Assembly (NCBI GenBank): GCA_016213405.1
Contig: JACRAM010000049.1
Coordinates: 23,440 to 87,439 of the forward strand
Direction: 5' to 3'
DNA: 64,000 nucleotides
Source: Bacteroidota bacterium
Lineage (GTDB): Bacteria > Bacteroidota > Bacteroidia > Palsa-948
Below are positions 19,231 to 26,878 of this stretch, in pieces. A model generated the notes under the pieces. It was not told the DNA's origin. It saw nothing but the letters and a program-made list of their open reading frames with translations, and did no database searches. The number at the start of each line of letters is the position of its first letter. Positions within the stretch are counted from its first letter, which is position 1. The position numbers were made by a program, and so were the translations under genes.

Positions 19231-19475
19231 TTAATATCTTTTGATTCATTTTTCATTTTCTCAAACTGCTGAAACATGGTTTCTGTATTTTCAAACATGA
19301 TTTCCATTCGGGTGAAGAGGTTTTTTAATGCCATGAACATTCCGTCTGAACTCTGAAAACCAGCCTGCGGCTCATGAATTTTCCGTTCCAGTTCATAAAA
19401 TATGTTTTCCATTTTATGAAACTTGTTTTCCATTTCATAAAATTTGTTTTTCAGTTCTTCTTGTTTGTTTGCCAT
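19227..19475 (-). CDS. Small coiled-coil protein
   Basis: 82 residues from ATG 19473-19475. Nearly all is a Met/Phe/Glu/Lys-rich amphipathic repeat (MANKQEELKNKFYEMENKFH, then MENIFYELERKI, then MFENTETMFQQFEKM) typical of a coiled coil with a degenerate 7-residue period. A longer frame to 19592 would overlap the gene upstream in another frame and is discounted. Coupled to the 19066-19230 gene by a 4-base overlap. Confidence 0.7.
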   Translation of the reverse strand: MANKQEELKNKFYEMENKFHKMENIFYELERKIHEPQAGFQSSDGMFMALKNLFTRMEIMFENTETMFQQFEKMKNESKDIK

Positions 19476-19486
19476 ATATATTATTT

Positions 19487-19708
19487 TTAACGTATATGAA
19501 TCTGAAAATATTTCTGAGAGCATTTGATGGTTAAGTTCTCTTCGTAATCCCGGTCCAATTCCAATATCGCTGCGCCTTTCATCCTCTCCCACAAATAATC
19601 TTTCATCGAAATAAAAGGAGTGAGCGAAGGGCTTGTGTTCAGCCGCTTTTGTATCCTTTTGATATCCTCATCGTTCAATTCAACGCTGTATGTTACGGTT
19701 ATTATCAT
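19487..19708 (-). CDS. Small unknown protein
   Basis: 73 residues starting MIITVTYSVELNDEDIKRIQ and ending QKYFQIHIR. Mixed alpha/beta with a Leu/Ile-rich start (a beta strand followed by a helix, which would suit a small ACT- or RRM-like fold, unproven). Eleven nt before the coiled-coil gene. No family recognised. Confidence 0.6.
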   Translation of the reverse strand: MIITVTYSVELNDEDIKRIQKRLNTSPSLTPFISMKDYLWERMKGAAILELDRDYEENLTIKCSQKYFQIHIR

Positions 19709-19737
19709 CGATTGCTGATTACTGATTACCGATTACC
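19709..19737. repeat. 'gattaccgattacc' repeat arm
   Basis: cgattgctgattactgatta followed by ccgattacc; fills the gap between the two genes at 19708 and 19726. Same family as the 62-bp element that splits the cyclase gene at 32390-32451. Confidence 0.6.
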
Positions 19738-20382
19738 TGCATTTCCTTTGCTTTTGCCCTTGTATTTTTTAATTCCTGTAAAATAAAATACCTTGTTTGC
19801 TTTCCCCCGCTTTGACCAATGCGCTGTTCCTTGTATCGTATCGCCCGTCACACTTCCCAGCCACAATATGGTTTCGCCATTCTTTTTTTTACTGAGTGCT
19901 GCAAACAGAATCGTCACTTCCGCTTCAGAAGAATCTACCATTCGTGTATAACTGCCTGAGGAAAATCCTGAAGGAAGAGAGTCATTTTTACCTGGCGTAT
20001 TTATTAAATTGGAATGCAGTTGATCATCCATAAAACTGAGTTCATTCATCAAGGGCGCTGCGGTGGCTGGCTTCCACTTTTCGGTGGGTTCAATGACGAA
20101 TGTTTTTCCGGAAAGTATTTTGTCGGGCTTTTGTTTGGGCGCTGTGATTTGCCCGCCAGCGGGTGGAAAAAGCAACAGCAGGAGCGCAACTATAATCAGA
20201 AGCGGGTTTTTATTTTCGGTGATAAGTTTATTGAGAGTGCTTGCAAGGGCATCGCGCATTTGCTCGTAATTCGCCACTCTTCCAAAGCGTCCGGTGCTCT
20301 GCGCTTTGCTGATGGCTCTGTCGAGGCGGTCAGTTTCTTTTTTCAGATAGCCGACCAATTCTTTTTTCTCTTTTGGCGACAT
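19726..20382 (-). CDS. Membrane protein with N-terminal FGR/EGMRDAL domain
   Basis: 218 residues. Residues 1-56 are the cytoplasmic domain shared gaplessly with the 39937-40140 protein (about 22 of 56 positions identical) and more weakly with 17631-17810. A membrane helix follows (59-75, LLIIVALLLLLFPPAGG), interrupted at its end by a PPAGG encoded by the palindrome cccgccagcggg. The remaining ~140 residues would be outside the membrane and look beta-rich (TILFAALSKKKNGETILWLG). Heads the small-gene cluster. Function unknown. Confidence 0.75.
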   Translation of the reverse strand: MSPKEKKELVGYLKKETDRLDRAISKAQSTGRFGRVANYEQMRDALASTLNKLITENKNPLLIIVALLLLLFPPAGGQITAPKQKPDKILSGKTFVIEPTEKWKPATAAPLMNELSFMDDQLHSNLINTPGKNDSLPSGFSSGSYTRMVDSSEAEVTILFAALSKKKNGETILWLGSVTGDTIQGTAHWSKRGKANKVFYFTGIKKYKGKSKGNAGNR

Positions 20383-20540
20383 GGCATTGAAGAGATTTGG
20401 TGACGGGCATATTGCTTGTATGATTTTTTATGGAGAATTCCTTTTTTTGAATTCAACGAGGGCAGGTTGCATATCTTATTAAGATTTAGACCAACAAAAG
20501 CTTTTTGTTGACGAATGCCCTTATTATTTCGTTGAAATCT

Positions 20541-20556
20541 TCCGATAGCATCGGGA
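20541..20556. repeat. ccgatagcatcgg palindrome
   Basis: tccgatagcatcggga, part of a wider gttgaaatcttccgatagca motif. Confidence 0.55.
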
Positions 20557-20589
20557 CCAACGGGTTGAACGGATAATGGATAGTGGGAT

Positions 20590-20662
20590 TACGACCCCGA
20601 AGGTGTCGGATGTTTATAGACATCGTTTTTTGCTATAAATATATGACCCCTTCGGGGTCAAC
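20590..20662. repeat. gaccccgaagg/ccttcggggtc element
   Basis: Begins attacgaccccgaaggtgtc and ends in the perfect palindrome gaccccttcggggtc, with gatgtttatagacatc between, itself a palindrome. Confidence 0.7.
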
Positions 20663-20719
20663 CCATTTTCCTGCGAAAGACCTATAGAGCAATAGAACAA
20701 TGAGACAACGGACAATTCC

Positions 20720-20727
20720 TATCTTTG
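20720..20727 (+). promoter_or_regulatory. -7 promoter element TATCTTTG of guaA
   Basis: Exact TAnnTTTG eight bases before the guaA ATG at 20736, which favours this start over the upstream in-frame ATG at 20700 and implies a very short leader. Confidence 0.65.
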
Positions 20728-20735
20728 TACGCAAC

Positions 20736-22436
20736 ATGCAGGAAACCATTCTTATTCTTGATTTCGGTTCGCAATACACGCAGTTGATTGCCCGTAAAGT
20801 GCGCGAGTTGAATGTTTACTGCGAGATTCATCCGTACACAATAGTTCGGAGTTTGGAGAATGGAGTTGGGGGAAAATCCCTCTCCGAACTCCTGACTCCC
20901 AACTCCCAACTAAAAGGAGTGATTCTTTCAGGAAGTCCGTTTTCGGTTCGGCAGAAAAATTCTCCGCAACCCGATTTGAGCAGTATAAGAGGAAAGATTC
21001 CTCTGCTTGGTGTGTGTTATGGTGCACAACTGCTCGCACATCAATGTGGCGGAGAAGTTCAGCCATCGAAACATAGAGAATACGGAAGAGCAAATCTTTC
21101 TTTTGTGAATAATGATTCGCTTCTTTTCAAAAACATTTCTCTTAACTCGCAGGTGTGGATGAGCCACAGTGATACAATTGCATCGGCTCCTGATAATTTT
21201 GAGATTATCGCGAATACTTCTGATGTTAAGTATGCCGGCTTTCACATTAAGCCCGTAGGAAACTTGCCCCGTAGGTCAGACGACCTACGGGGTGAATCCA
21301 ACGGGCTGAAGGGAGAAAAAACATTTGGCATTCAATTTCATCCTGAAGTGTATCACACCACCGAAGGACTAACTCTTCTGAAAAACTTTGTAGTGGATAT
21401 TTGCAAATGCTCTCAATCGTGGACTCCTTCTTCTTTCATCGAAACAACTATTGCTGAACTCCAGCACAAATTAGGGAACGACAAAGTAGTGATGGCGCTT
21501 TCCGGAGGAGTAGATTCAACCGTTGCGGCAACATTGCTGCACAAAGCCATAGGGAAAAACCTCTTTTGCATTTTCGTGGATAATGGTTTGCTTCGCAAAG
21601 ATGAATTCAAAAACGTGCTGCATTCGTATAAAGACATGGGCTTGAACGTGAAAGGAGTTGATGCGAAAAAGTTTTTCTACAAAGCCTTGAAAGGAAAGAA
21701 AGAGCCCGAAGCAAAACGAAAAGCCATTGGCAAAACCTTCATCGAAGTGTTTGATAAAGAAGCGAAGAAGTTAGGAGCTATGAGTTCGGAGTTAGGAGTG
21801 AAAAGGAAAAAATCTTCGAACTCCCGACTCCGAACTCAGAACCAGATTAAATGGCTGGGGCAAGGGACTATTTACCCGGATGTGATAGAAAGCATTTCAG
21901 TGAAAGGTCCTTCTGCCACCATCAAATCACATCATAATGTGGGCGGGCTTCCAGCGAAAATGAAAATGAAAGTGGTGGAACCGCTTAACTCGCTCTTTAA
22001 AGATGAAGTGAGAAGAGTGGGCAGAAAATTAGGTGTTACTGAAAACATTTTAGGAAGGCATCCGTTCCCCGGACCGGGTTTAGGGATAAGAATTCTTGGA
22101 GACATAACAGAAGAAAAGGTACGAATCTTGCAAGAGGTTGACCATATTTACATCGAAGAATTGAAAAGCGCAGGACTTTATAATCAGGTTTGGCAGGCTG
22201 GAGCAATTTTCTTGCCGATACAATCGGTGGGCGTAATGGGCGATGAACGTACGTATGAAAATGTTATCGCTCTTCGCGCAGTAACTTCTACCGATGGAAT
22301 GACTGCCGACTGGTGCCATCTGCCGTATGAATTTCTCTCAAAAGTCTCCAATGAAATAATTAATAAAGTGAAAGGAGTGAATCGTGTGGTATATGACATC
22401 AGTTCAAAACCGCCCGCAACAATTGAATGGGAATGA
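20736..22436 (+). CDS. guaA: GMP synthase (glutamine-hydrolysing) with three in-frame repeat insertions
   Basis: 566 residues; the family is about 510-525. Class I glutaminase domain with nucleophile Cys94 ([10 protein letters not shown]) and FHPEV His/Glu; ATP-pyrophosphatase PP-loop SGGVDST near 256; C-terminal dimerisation domain ending PPATIEWE. It makes GMP from XMP. Three palindromic elements add residues without breaking the frame: codons ~36-59 (20843-20912), ~172-191 (21250-21307) and ~346-369 (21771-21843). All catalytic motifs between are intact, so it is probably functional; the inserts fall in expected surface loops. The ATG at 20736 is preferred over 20700 because the promoter lies between them. 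Confidence 0.97.
   Translation: MQETILILDFGSQYTQLIARKVRELNVYCEIHPYTIVRSLENGVGGKSLSELLTPNSQLKGVILSGSPFSVRQKNSPQPDLSSIRGKIPLLGVCYGAQLLAHQCGGEVQPSKHREYGRANLSFVNNDSLLFKNISLNSQVWMSHSDTIASAPDNFEIIANTSDVKYAGFHIKPVGNLPRRSDDLRGESNGLKGEKTFGIQFHPEVYHTTEGLTLLKNFVVDICKCSQSWTPSSFIETTIAELQHKLGNDKVVMALSGGVDSTVAATLLHKAIGKNLFCIFVDNGLLRKDEFKNVLHSYKDMGLNVKGVDAKKFFYKALKGKKEPEAKRKAIGKTFIEVFDKEAKKLGAMSSELGVKRKKSSNSRLRTQNQIKWLGQGTIYPDVIESISVKGPSATIKSHHNVGGLPAKMKMKVVEPLNSLFKDEVRRVGRKLGVTENILGRHPFPGPGLGIRILGDITEEKVRILQEVDHIYIEELKSAGLYNQVWQAGAIFLPIQSVGVMGDERTYENVIALRAVTSTDGMTADWCHLPYEFLSKVSNEIINKVKGVNRVVYDISSKPPATIEWE
20843..20912. repeat. 'ggagttcgg' family element inside guaA (insert 1)
   Basis: agttcggagtttggagaatg pairs with ctccgaactcctgactccc and cccaactcccaact. 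Encodes about codons 36-59 of GuaA ([20 protein letters not shown]). Confidence 0.8.
21250..21307. repeat. agcccgt/acgggct element inside guaA (insert 2)
   Basis: Perfect 7-bp terminal inverted repeat agcccgt/acgggct. Inside it an 11-bp-arm hairpin ccccgtaggtc ... gacctacgggg with a 4-base loop. Encodes about codons 172-191 ([20 protein letters not shown]). Confidence 0.85.
21771..21843. repeat. 'ggagttcgg' family element inside guaA (insert 3)
   Basis: Left arm gagttcggagttaggagtg, right arm cttcgaactcccgactccg. Encodes about codons 346-369 ([20 protein letters not shown]), placed between VFDKEAKK and [11 protein letters not shown], which are adjacent in other GuaA proteins. Confidence 0.85.
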
Positions 22437-22443
22437 AAGAAGA

Positions 22444-22579
22444 AGCCCATCCTACCTGCCCGTCCGGCAGACGGGAATCCTTCCCCAAGGGAAGGACTTT
22501 TAATTTCGCTTCTGTGAAGTTAGGAGTTAGAGTAATGCTTCTTATTTTCTCCCTCCCTTTGGGAGGGCTGGGGTGGGCT
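22444..22579. repeat. Paired-arm element agccca ... tgggct at LysM protein 5' end
   Basis: Left arm agcccatcctacctgcccgt with ccttccccaagggaagg; right arm ctccctccctttgggaggg then ctggggtgggct. The centre (~22500-22545) contains the chosen ATG. Nearly the same arms as 34374-34473. Confidence 0.85.
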
Positions 22580-24070
22580 CAGTCCCCTACAATAAAAAAA
22601 TCAGATAAGATTGAAACGATAGAAGGGAAAAAATTCTATATACATTCTGTAGAAAAAGGACAAACCCTTTACTCCATTGCAAAAACTTACGGAACAACCG
22701 TGGATATTGTTCTCTCCAATAATCAGGATGCAATTGACGGACTCAAGGCAGGAGACAAACTAAAAATCCCTTTCATAGGAAACACTGAAGCAATTAAAAA
22801 AGAGATTGAAAAAAAGGAAATCACTTCTGCTCAAACAAAAACTCCACTGGATACAACACAGAAAAGAACCGCCATACTTGACCCGAAAAGTTTCAAAGAA
22901 ATTTCTGTTCCCGTTCAAAAGAAAGATACTTCCAGGTTTCTGTCCCTTCGGGACTCACTTACTTCAGATAGTTTAATTGTTGATGAGAACATACAGGTTG
23001 CTCTTTTTCTCCCGCTCTCGCTGGCAATGATTAATAATATAGATGTTTGGAAAATTGCGCAGGGCGATGAAAAAATTCCGGAGGAAACAAAAATTGGCAT
23101 TGAGTTTTATGAGGGAATGAAAATGGCGTTTGATTCCCTGAAAAAAACAGGATTCAAAGGGCACCTTCATGTGTATGATTCCAATCTTGATTCAACAGGA
23201 TTCGTTAAACTGATGAAGAAGCCCGAATTGAAGGAAATGGATTTGCTCATTGGTCCGCTCTATGGAAAACGGTTTGAAACAGTGCTGAAGTTTGCTAAAG
23301 AATACAACATTAATATTGTTTCTCCAACATTACAAGGCAATAATATGCTGATGGGAAATCCGAACGTGAGCAAGGTTACTCCTTCCTACGCCACGCAGGC
23401 AGATGAGCTGGCAAAATATGTGGCGGGCAACTATGCGGGGCAAAATATCATTGTGTTTAACAGCGCAAATCCAAAGGACAAACCTTATCTGAACACGTTC
23501 AAGAAAACTGCAAACGCCATCCTTCAGAAATCAAATTCCGACACGGTGAAAGAAGTAACATTTTCCACGCTGAAAAATTTCATAAGTAAAACCAAACCGA
23601 ACATCATTGTGATTCCGAGCACCAGCCAGCCTTTTGTTATTGAAGCGGTGAATAAACTATTTCTTGATGAGCAGGAAAACAAGGACAGTATCATTGTCTT
23701 CGGACTGAGTAATTTTCAGGATATGGAAAGTTTGGATTATGGTTATCTCAACGCGCTTCATACCATGGTTTCTTCTTACAATTTTGTTGACTACACTCAT
23801 CCGCAGACAAAAAATTTCATTCTCAAATACAGAGATGAATTCAAGACAGAACCCACTCAATATGTTTTTTCAGGATTTGATGTGGGATGTTTTTACTTGA
23901 GCGGATTGAAAAAATACGGAAGCGCCATGCAGCGCAAACTTCCTGAACTAAAACACAAAGGAATTCAAACCGAGTTCAGTTTCTTTCAGTCCGATTTCAA
24001 CAGCGGCTATGAAAACAAAGGCGTGGGCATTATGAAGTTTGAAAATTACACTTACACGAGGGTGAAATAA
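22535..24070 (+). CDS. LysM domain plus periplasmic-binding-like lipid/peptide sensor protein
   Basis: 511 residues from the ATG at 22535; an in-frame ATG at 22427 would overlap guaA by ten bases and prefix 36 residues encoded by repeat DNA. Signal peptide is MLLIFSLPLGGLGWAQSP, with LPLGGLGWAQ coming from the right arm of a palindromic element and an AGGAG ten bases before the ATG. LysM domain ~30-78 (GKKFYIHSVEKGQTLYSIAK) binds peptidoglycan; the rest resembles a type I periplasmic-binding fold (LALFLPLSLAMINN-like start to FDVGCFYLSG). Common in Bacteroidota; ligand unknown. Also carries gtcccttcgggac at 22942-22954 in frame. Confidence 0.85.
   Translation: MLLIFSLPLGGLGWAQSPTIKKSDKIETIEGKKFYIHSVEKGQTLYSIAKTYGTTVDIVLSNNQDAIDGLKAGDKLKIPFIGNTEAIKKEIEKKEITSAQTKTPLDTTQKRTAILDPKSFKEISVPVQKKDTSRFLSLRDSLTSDSLIVDENIQVALFLPLSLAMINNIDVWKIAQGDEKIPEETKIGIEFYEGMKMAFDSLKKTGFKGHLHVYDSNLDSTGFVKLMKKPELKEMDLLIGPLYGKRFETVLKFAKEYNINIVSPTLQGNNMLMGNPNVSKVTPSYATQADELAKYVAGNYAGQNIIVFNSANPKDKPYLNTFKKTANAILQKSNSDTVKEVTFSTLKNFISKTKPNIIVIPSTSQPFVIEAVNKLFLDEQENKDSIIVFGLSNFQDMESLDYGYLNALHTMVSSYNFVDYTHPQTKNFILKYRDEFKTEPTQYVFSGFDVGCFYLSGLKKYGSAMQRKLPELKHKGIQTEFSFFQSDFNSGYENKGVGIMKFENYTYTRVK
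22942..22954. repeat. gtcccttcgggac palindrome within LysM gene
   Basis: A 13-bp perfect palindrome with loop, read in frame as part of FLSLRDSLTSD. Confidence 0.6.
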
Positions 24071-24190
24071 AAGTCCAAAGTCCAAAGCATCAAGCCCCAA
24101 GTCCCAAGGAACAGCCCAAGAAAACAACCATTGCATTTTTTTCGGCTGTTCCTTGAAACTTGGAATTTGGGACTTGGGGCTTGGAATTTT
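24071..24190. repeat. Long hairpin element between convergent genes
   Basis: caagccccaagtccc and gggacttggggcttg are perfect 15-bp arms about 60 bases apart, with ggaacagcc/ggctgttcc adding to the stem. It fills the 122-bp gap between a plus- and a minus-strand gene end, so it may stop both transcripts. Same family as 26879-27057. Confidence 0.75.
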
Positions 24191-24192
24191 AC

Positions 24193-25668
24193 TTACGGCT
24201 CATACTCATACGCGCCAATATCTCCAGGTGGATTCGGCAAACGGGAATGCATGAGCAGGTCATCAGGATAGATTGCGCTGATGGCAGGGTCGCCTTTATC
24301 AATCACTGCAGGAAAGGCAAGCGGGTTTTTTATCCGGTAATCATTATTCCCTACATTATTGAAATAAGGATTTAAATTCACTATCACATTTTCATATTGG
24401 CTGGCTGAAGTGCTGAGAGTTGTTTTCAGCAGGCAGTTATGAAACTTGTAATTGAAAGCTGCGCTGGCGCTTTCATCCAATTTCAGTTCATCGCCCGAAC
24501 TTAAATCTCCATACACAATGCAATTATAAAAGAAAGCGCTGTCGAGCGCGCGCGGGTGTATGATTTCATTTACATCCTTATAGTAGTTACTGAGCAGGAG
24601 AGTTGGAAGTTGCCGTGTGCCTCCGCTCCAGTAATTGGCAAAAGTGCAGTGATAAAAATTATACTTCCCTCCTATCGTTAGCGCGGCAACATACTGTCCG
24701 CAATTGGCAAACACGCAGTTCGAACCGTGTATAAAAGTGCCTCTTCCATAAAGCGCAGCAACGCTCATATTTTTTATAATCGTATTCGAAATTTTTAGAG
24801 TTGGATTAGACCAAGTATTAACGGAATCGGAAATAACTCCAAAATATCCGTTCTTTATAATTGCCCAGTCAATCGAATTATTTTTACTTCCTTTAGCAAG
24901 TTGAATAAAGTTCCACTGCCCAGCGGCTTCGGCATATTGTGGTTCCAATCTATCGCCCTGAAAGGTTACCGGCTGAGAAATGCTTCCGTTTATTATCAGC
25001 GTAGCACCGCTATCAACATAGAACACTGCATTAGGATGCATGTAAACCCGCGCTCCATCCTTAATGGTAAGCGTGCAACCCGGAGCAATCAATGCATAGG
25101 CATAAATAACATGGGGTTTATCATTCGTCCAAACGGCATTGCAATTAATAACCGAATAACCAGGGAAACCATCAGCAGGAAAAATAGTGGGCGTGTAGAA
25201 ATAAGCATCCTGCCCCCATGCTTCCAAATCAACATCCTGCATGTTGCCGTTGGTTTCAAACACCACCGAATCGCGGATGATGAGCGGACTGCTGGCATTG
25301 TTCGGGTCAACGGTTACTTCGGCAAAAACAAACATACTGTCCTTTCCTTCAATCTCCACATCGCTGAAAGAAACGCCTTTTGTGCCATCCACATTTATTC
25401 TGAAGTTGGACGCAGTTCCTCTTCCTAAGCGGATGGAAGAAATCTTTATCGGCTGAGAGTTCCTGTTGTAAACAATGAATGTCTTGGTTACTGAACCAAC
25501 CGTTGTAAAAACAGTGTCATATAATATGGAAGAGGAGGAGAACTCCAGTTTGGCAGTTGGGTCTGTAATCAATTTATCCTTCTTGCAAGAATATAATGCG
25601 AATATACTAATGAATACTAATGAAACAAATAATACGAATGATTGCAATGGCGGTTTGATTCGTTTCAT
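24193..25668 (-). CDS. Lipoprotein with right-handed beta-helix, choice-of-anchor Q end
   Basis: 491 residues from ATG 25666-25668. A lipoprotein signal (FALYSCKKDK) places it on a membrane. The central region is a parallel beta-helix (repeated FANCGQY, FYHCTFANY, FYNCIVYGD units, about 250-400), and the end DKGDPAISAIYPDDLL-like then DIGAYEY matches the choice-of-anchor Q pattern. No catalytic residues can be assigned. TATCTTTG (-7) sits 30 bases upstream on this strand. Confidence 0.85.
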   Translation of the reverse strand: MKRIKPPLQSFVLFVSLVFISIFALYSCKKDKLITDPTAKLEFSSSSILYDTVFTTVGSVTKTFIVYNRNSQPIKISSIRLGRGTASNFRINVDGTKGVSFSDVEIEGKDSMFVFAEVTVDPNNASSPLIIRDSVVFETNGNMQDVDLEAWGQDAYFYTPTIFPADGFPGYSVINCNAVWTNDKPHVIYAYALIAPGCTLTIKDGARVYMHPNAVFYVDSGATLIINGSISQPVTFQGDRLEPQYAEAAGQWNFIQLAKGSKNNSIDWAIIKNGYFGVISDSVNTWSNPTLKISNTIIKNMSVAALYGRGTFIHGSNCVFANCGQYVAALTIGGKYNFYHCTFANYWSGGTRQLPTLLLSNYYKDVNEIIHPRALDSAFFYNCIVYGDLSSGDELKLDESASAAFNYKFHNCLLKTTLSTSASQYENVIVNLNPYFNNVGNNDYRIKNPLAFPAVIDKGDPAISAIYPDDLLMHSRLPNPPGDIGAYEYEP

Positions 25669-25698
25669 TAGTATGGGCTGTATATTAGCATGGCGCGA

Positions 25699-25706
25699 CA
25701 AAGATA
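25699..25706 (-). promoter_or_regulatory. -7 promoter element TATCTTTG of beta-helix lipoprotein
   Basis: Exact TAnnTTTG on the minus strand, 30 bases before the ATG at 25668. Confidence 0.6.
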
Positions 25707-25768
25707 TACAGGCAGATGGAACGGAGTAATTGCATAAAAATTTTATTCCTGAATATAGAAGTTTCTAT

Positions 25769-25776
25769 TATCTTTG
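25769..25776 (+). promoter_or_regulatory. -7 promoter element TATCTTTG of rpmE2
   Basis: Exact TAnnTTTG, 50 bases before the rpmE2 ATG. The leader holds two copies of atcggtgtaatc (25786-25797 and 25806-25817). Confidence 0.65.
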
Positions 25777-25826
25777 CGCTCCAAAATCGGTGTAATCAAA
25801 AACACATCGGTGTAATCTGAATCAAA

Positions 25827-26084
25827 ATGAAAAAAGGCATTCACCCCGACAGTTACCGTTTCGTAGTATTTAAAGATGTTTCTAATGACTACGCATTCCT
25901 TACCCGCTCCACCGCTGAAACAAAAGATACCATTAAATGGGAAGACGGAAATACCTATCCCTTAGTGAAACTTGAGATATCAAATACTTCTCACCCCTAC
26001 TTCACCGGCAAAATGAAATTGATTGACACTGCAGGGCGTGTGGATAAGTTCCGCACTCGCTACGAGAAGAAAGGGAAGAAATAA
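25827..26084 (+). CDS. rpmE2: Ribosomal protein L31 type B
   Basis: 85 residues, typical. Starts [20 protein letters not shown] and ends [13 protein letters not shown]. The zinc-ribbon Cys of the type A form are absent, which marks type B. Monocistronic: its own promoter (25769-25776) and a terminator (26106-26138). L31 bridges the two ribosomal subunits. Confidence 0.97.
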   Translation: MKKGIHPDSYRFVVFKDVSNDYAFLTRSTAETKDTIKWEDGNTYPLVKLEISNTSHPYFTGKMKLIDTAGRVDKFRTRYEKKGKK

Positions 26085-26105
26085 TATTTATTTTTTAAAC
26101 TCACT

Positions 26106-26138
26106 AAAAGCTTCCCGATTTATCGGGTGGCTTTTTTT
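26106..26138 (+). terminator. Rho-independent terminator after rpmE2
   Basis: Hairpin aagcttcccga ttta tcgggtggctt followed by a T run, 22 bases after the stop. Confidence 0.85.
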
Positions 26139-26183
26139 ATTTACATCATAACTCATAACAAAACAAGCATGGCTTTACACTAA

Positions 26184-26372
26184 GGTAAGGTTGTTTGCTA
26201 AGCAGGTAAGGTTGTTTGCTGAGCAGGTGAGGTTGTTTGCTGAGCAGGTGAGGTTGTTTGCTGAGCAGGTGAGGTTGTTTGCTGAGCAGGTGAGGTTTAT
26301 TCGTAATCAGGTAGGGTTTATTCAGACCAGTTCTTGGGTTATTCGTAAGCAGGTATGGGTTATTGCTGAGCA
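26184..26372. repeat. 21-bp minisatellite, nine units
   Basis: Nine head-to-tail 21-bp units of ggtgaggttgtttgctgagc-a. The first five are near-identical (one or two changes); the last four are degenerate (tttattcgtaatca, tttattcagaccag, ttattcgtaagca, ttattgctgagca variants). A tenth unit is barely recognisable. Because 21 is a multiple of three, both strands stay open. Confidence 0.95.
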
Positions 26373-26414
26373 GATTTGTCATTATTTAAGCCATTCCATA
26401 GTTTTTTGCAATAA

Positions 26415-26447
26415 AAAAGGGACGCATTTGCATCCCTTTTCTTTTTT
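26415..26447. terminator. Bidirectional terminator hairpin
   Basis: aaaaggga ... tccctttt stem flanked by A run and T run; serves the lipoprotein gene that ends at 26462 on the minus strand and could block reading from the left. Confidence 0.75.
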
Positions 26448-26461
26448 CATTTGCTGATGAA

Positions 26462-26788
26462 TTAGCCTCTACCTCCTGTAGCTTTTTTAGCTTCTTCTTT
26501 CTTTTTCTGCTCGATGGTCTTTGGCTTTCCACCTTTCTTAGCGGCAGCAGCTGTAGAATCAGCTACGCGAGTTGAATCAGCAGCAGCTTTTGCTTTTGCT
26601 TCAGCTTCAGCAGCAGCAGCAGCTTCAGCAGCGGCTTTGGCAGCAGCTTCAGCAGCAGCAACAGAATCAGCCATGTGAATTGAATCCTGCTTGGCTTTTT
26701 CTTTTGCTTCAAGTTCAGCTTTGCTAGGTCCGCAAGCGTAGAATGTAAACATTCCAGCAGCAATAACGAGTGTGAGTAGTTTTTTCAT
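26462..26788 (-). CDS. Small Ala/Lys-rich lipoprotein
   Basis: 108 residues from ATG 26786-26788; the longer frame to 26920 adds unlikely sequence. Lipoprotein signal MKKLLTLVIAAGMFTFYACG, then an almost uniform Ala/Glu/Lys-rich helix (AAEAAAAAEAEAKAKAAADS) and a Lys/Gly tail. Likely a periplasmic rod-like spacer, comparable to small Ala-rich envelope lipoproteins. -7 element TACTTTTG 36 bases upstream. Confidence 0.75.
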   Translation of the reverse strand: MKKLLTLVIAAGMFTFYACGPSKAELEAKEKAKQDSIHMADSVAAAEAAAKAAAEAAAAAEAEAKAKAAADSTRVADSTAAAAKKGGKPKTIEQKKKEEAKKATGGRG

Positions 26789-26824
26789 AGTACTATTAAT
26801 TGTTTTGTTTTTGGTTAACCGATG

Positions 26825-26832
26825 CAAAAGTA
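26825..26832 (-). promoter_or_regulatory. -7 promoter element TACTTTTG
   Basis: Exact TAnnTTTG on the minus strand, 36 bases before the ATG at 26788. Confidence 0.6.
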
Positions 26833-26878
26833 TATTTATTTTGATATGCGCAAGGGTTTTTGAAAAAATATTTAGGTG

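Larger units (their letters stand above)
20383..20735. other. 353-bp intergenic array of palindromic elements upstream of guaA
   Basis: Contains caacaaaaagctttttgttg-like palindrome at ~20491-20511, the ccgatagcatcgg element at 20541-20556, a gatagtg fragment at ~20571-20587 and the ccccgaagg/ccttcgggg element at 20590-20662, followed by the guaA -7 box. No gene is seen. Confidence 0.65.

Noticed and set aside
19476..19592. N-terminal extension of the small coiled-coil gene
   Set aside because: Overlaps the neighbouring 19487-19708 gene in another frame.
22427..22534. Upstream start of the LysM gene
   Set aside because: Extra residues are hydrophilic and encoded by a palindromic element; signal peptide begins at the ATG 22535. 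Kept as an alternative in the evidence.
26184..26372. Possible CRISPR array
   Set aside because: Units are head to tail with no unique spacers.
26146..26457. Overlapping heptad-repeat frames on both strands of the minisatellite
   Set aside because: Period of 21 bp keeps frames open automatically; no start signal, no family, and the flanks are noncoding-like.
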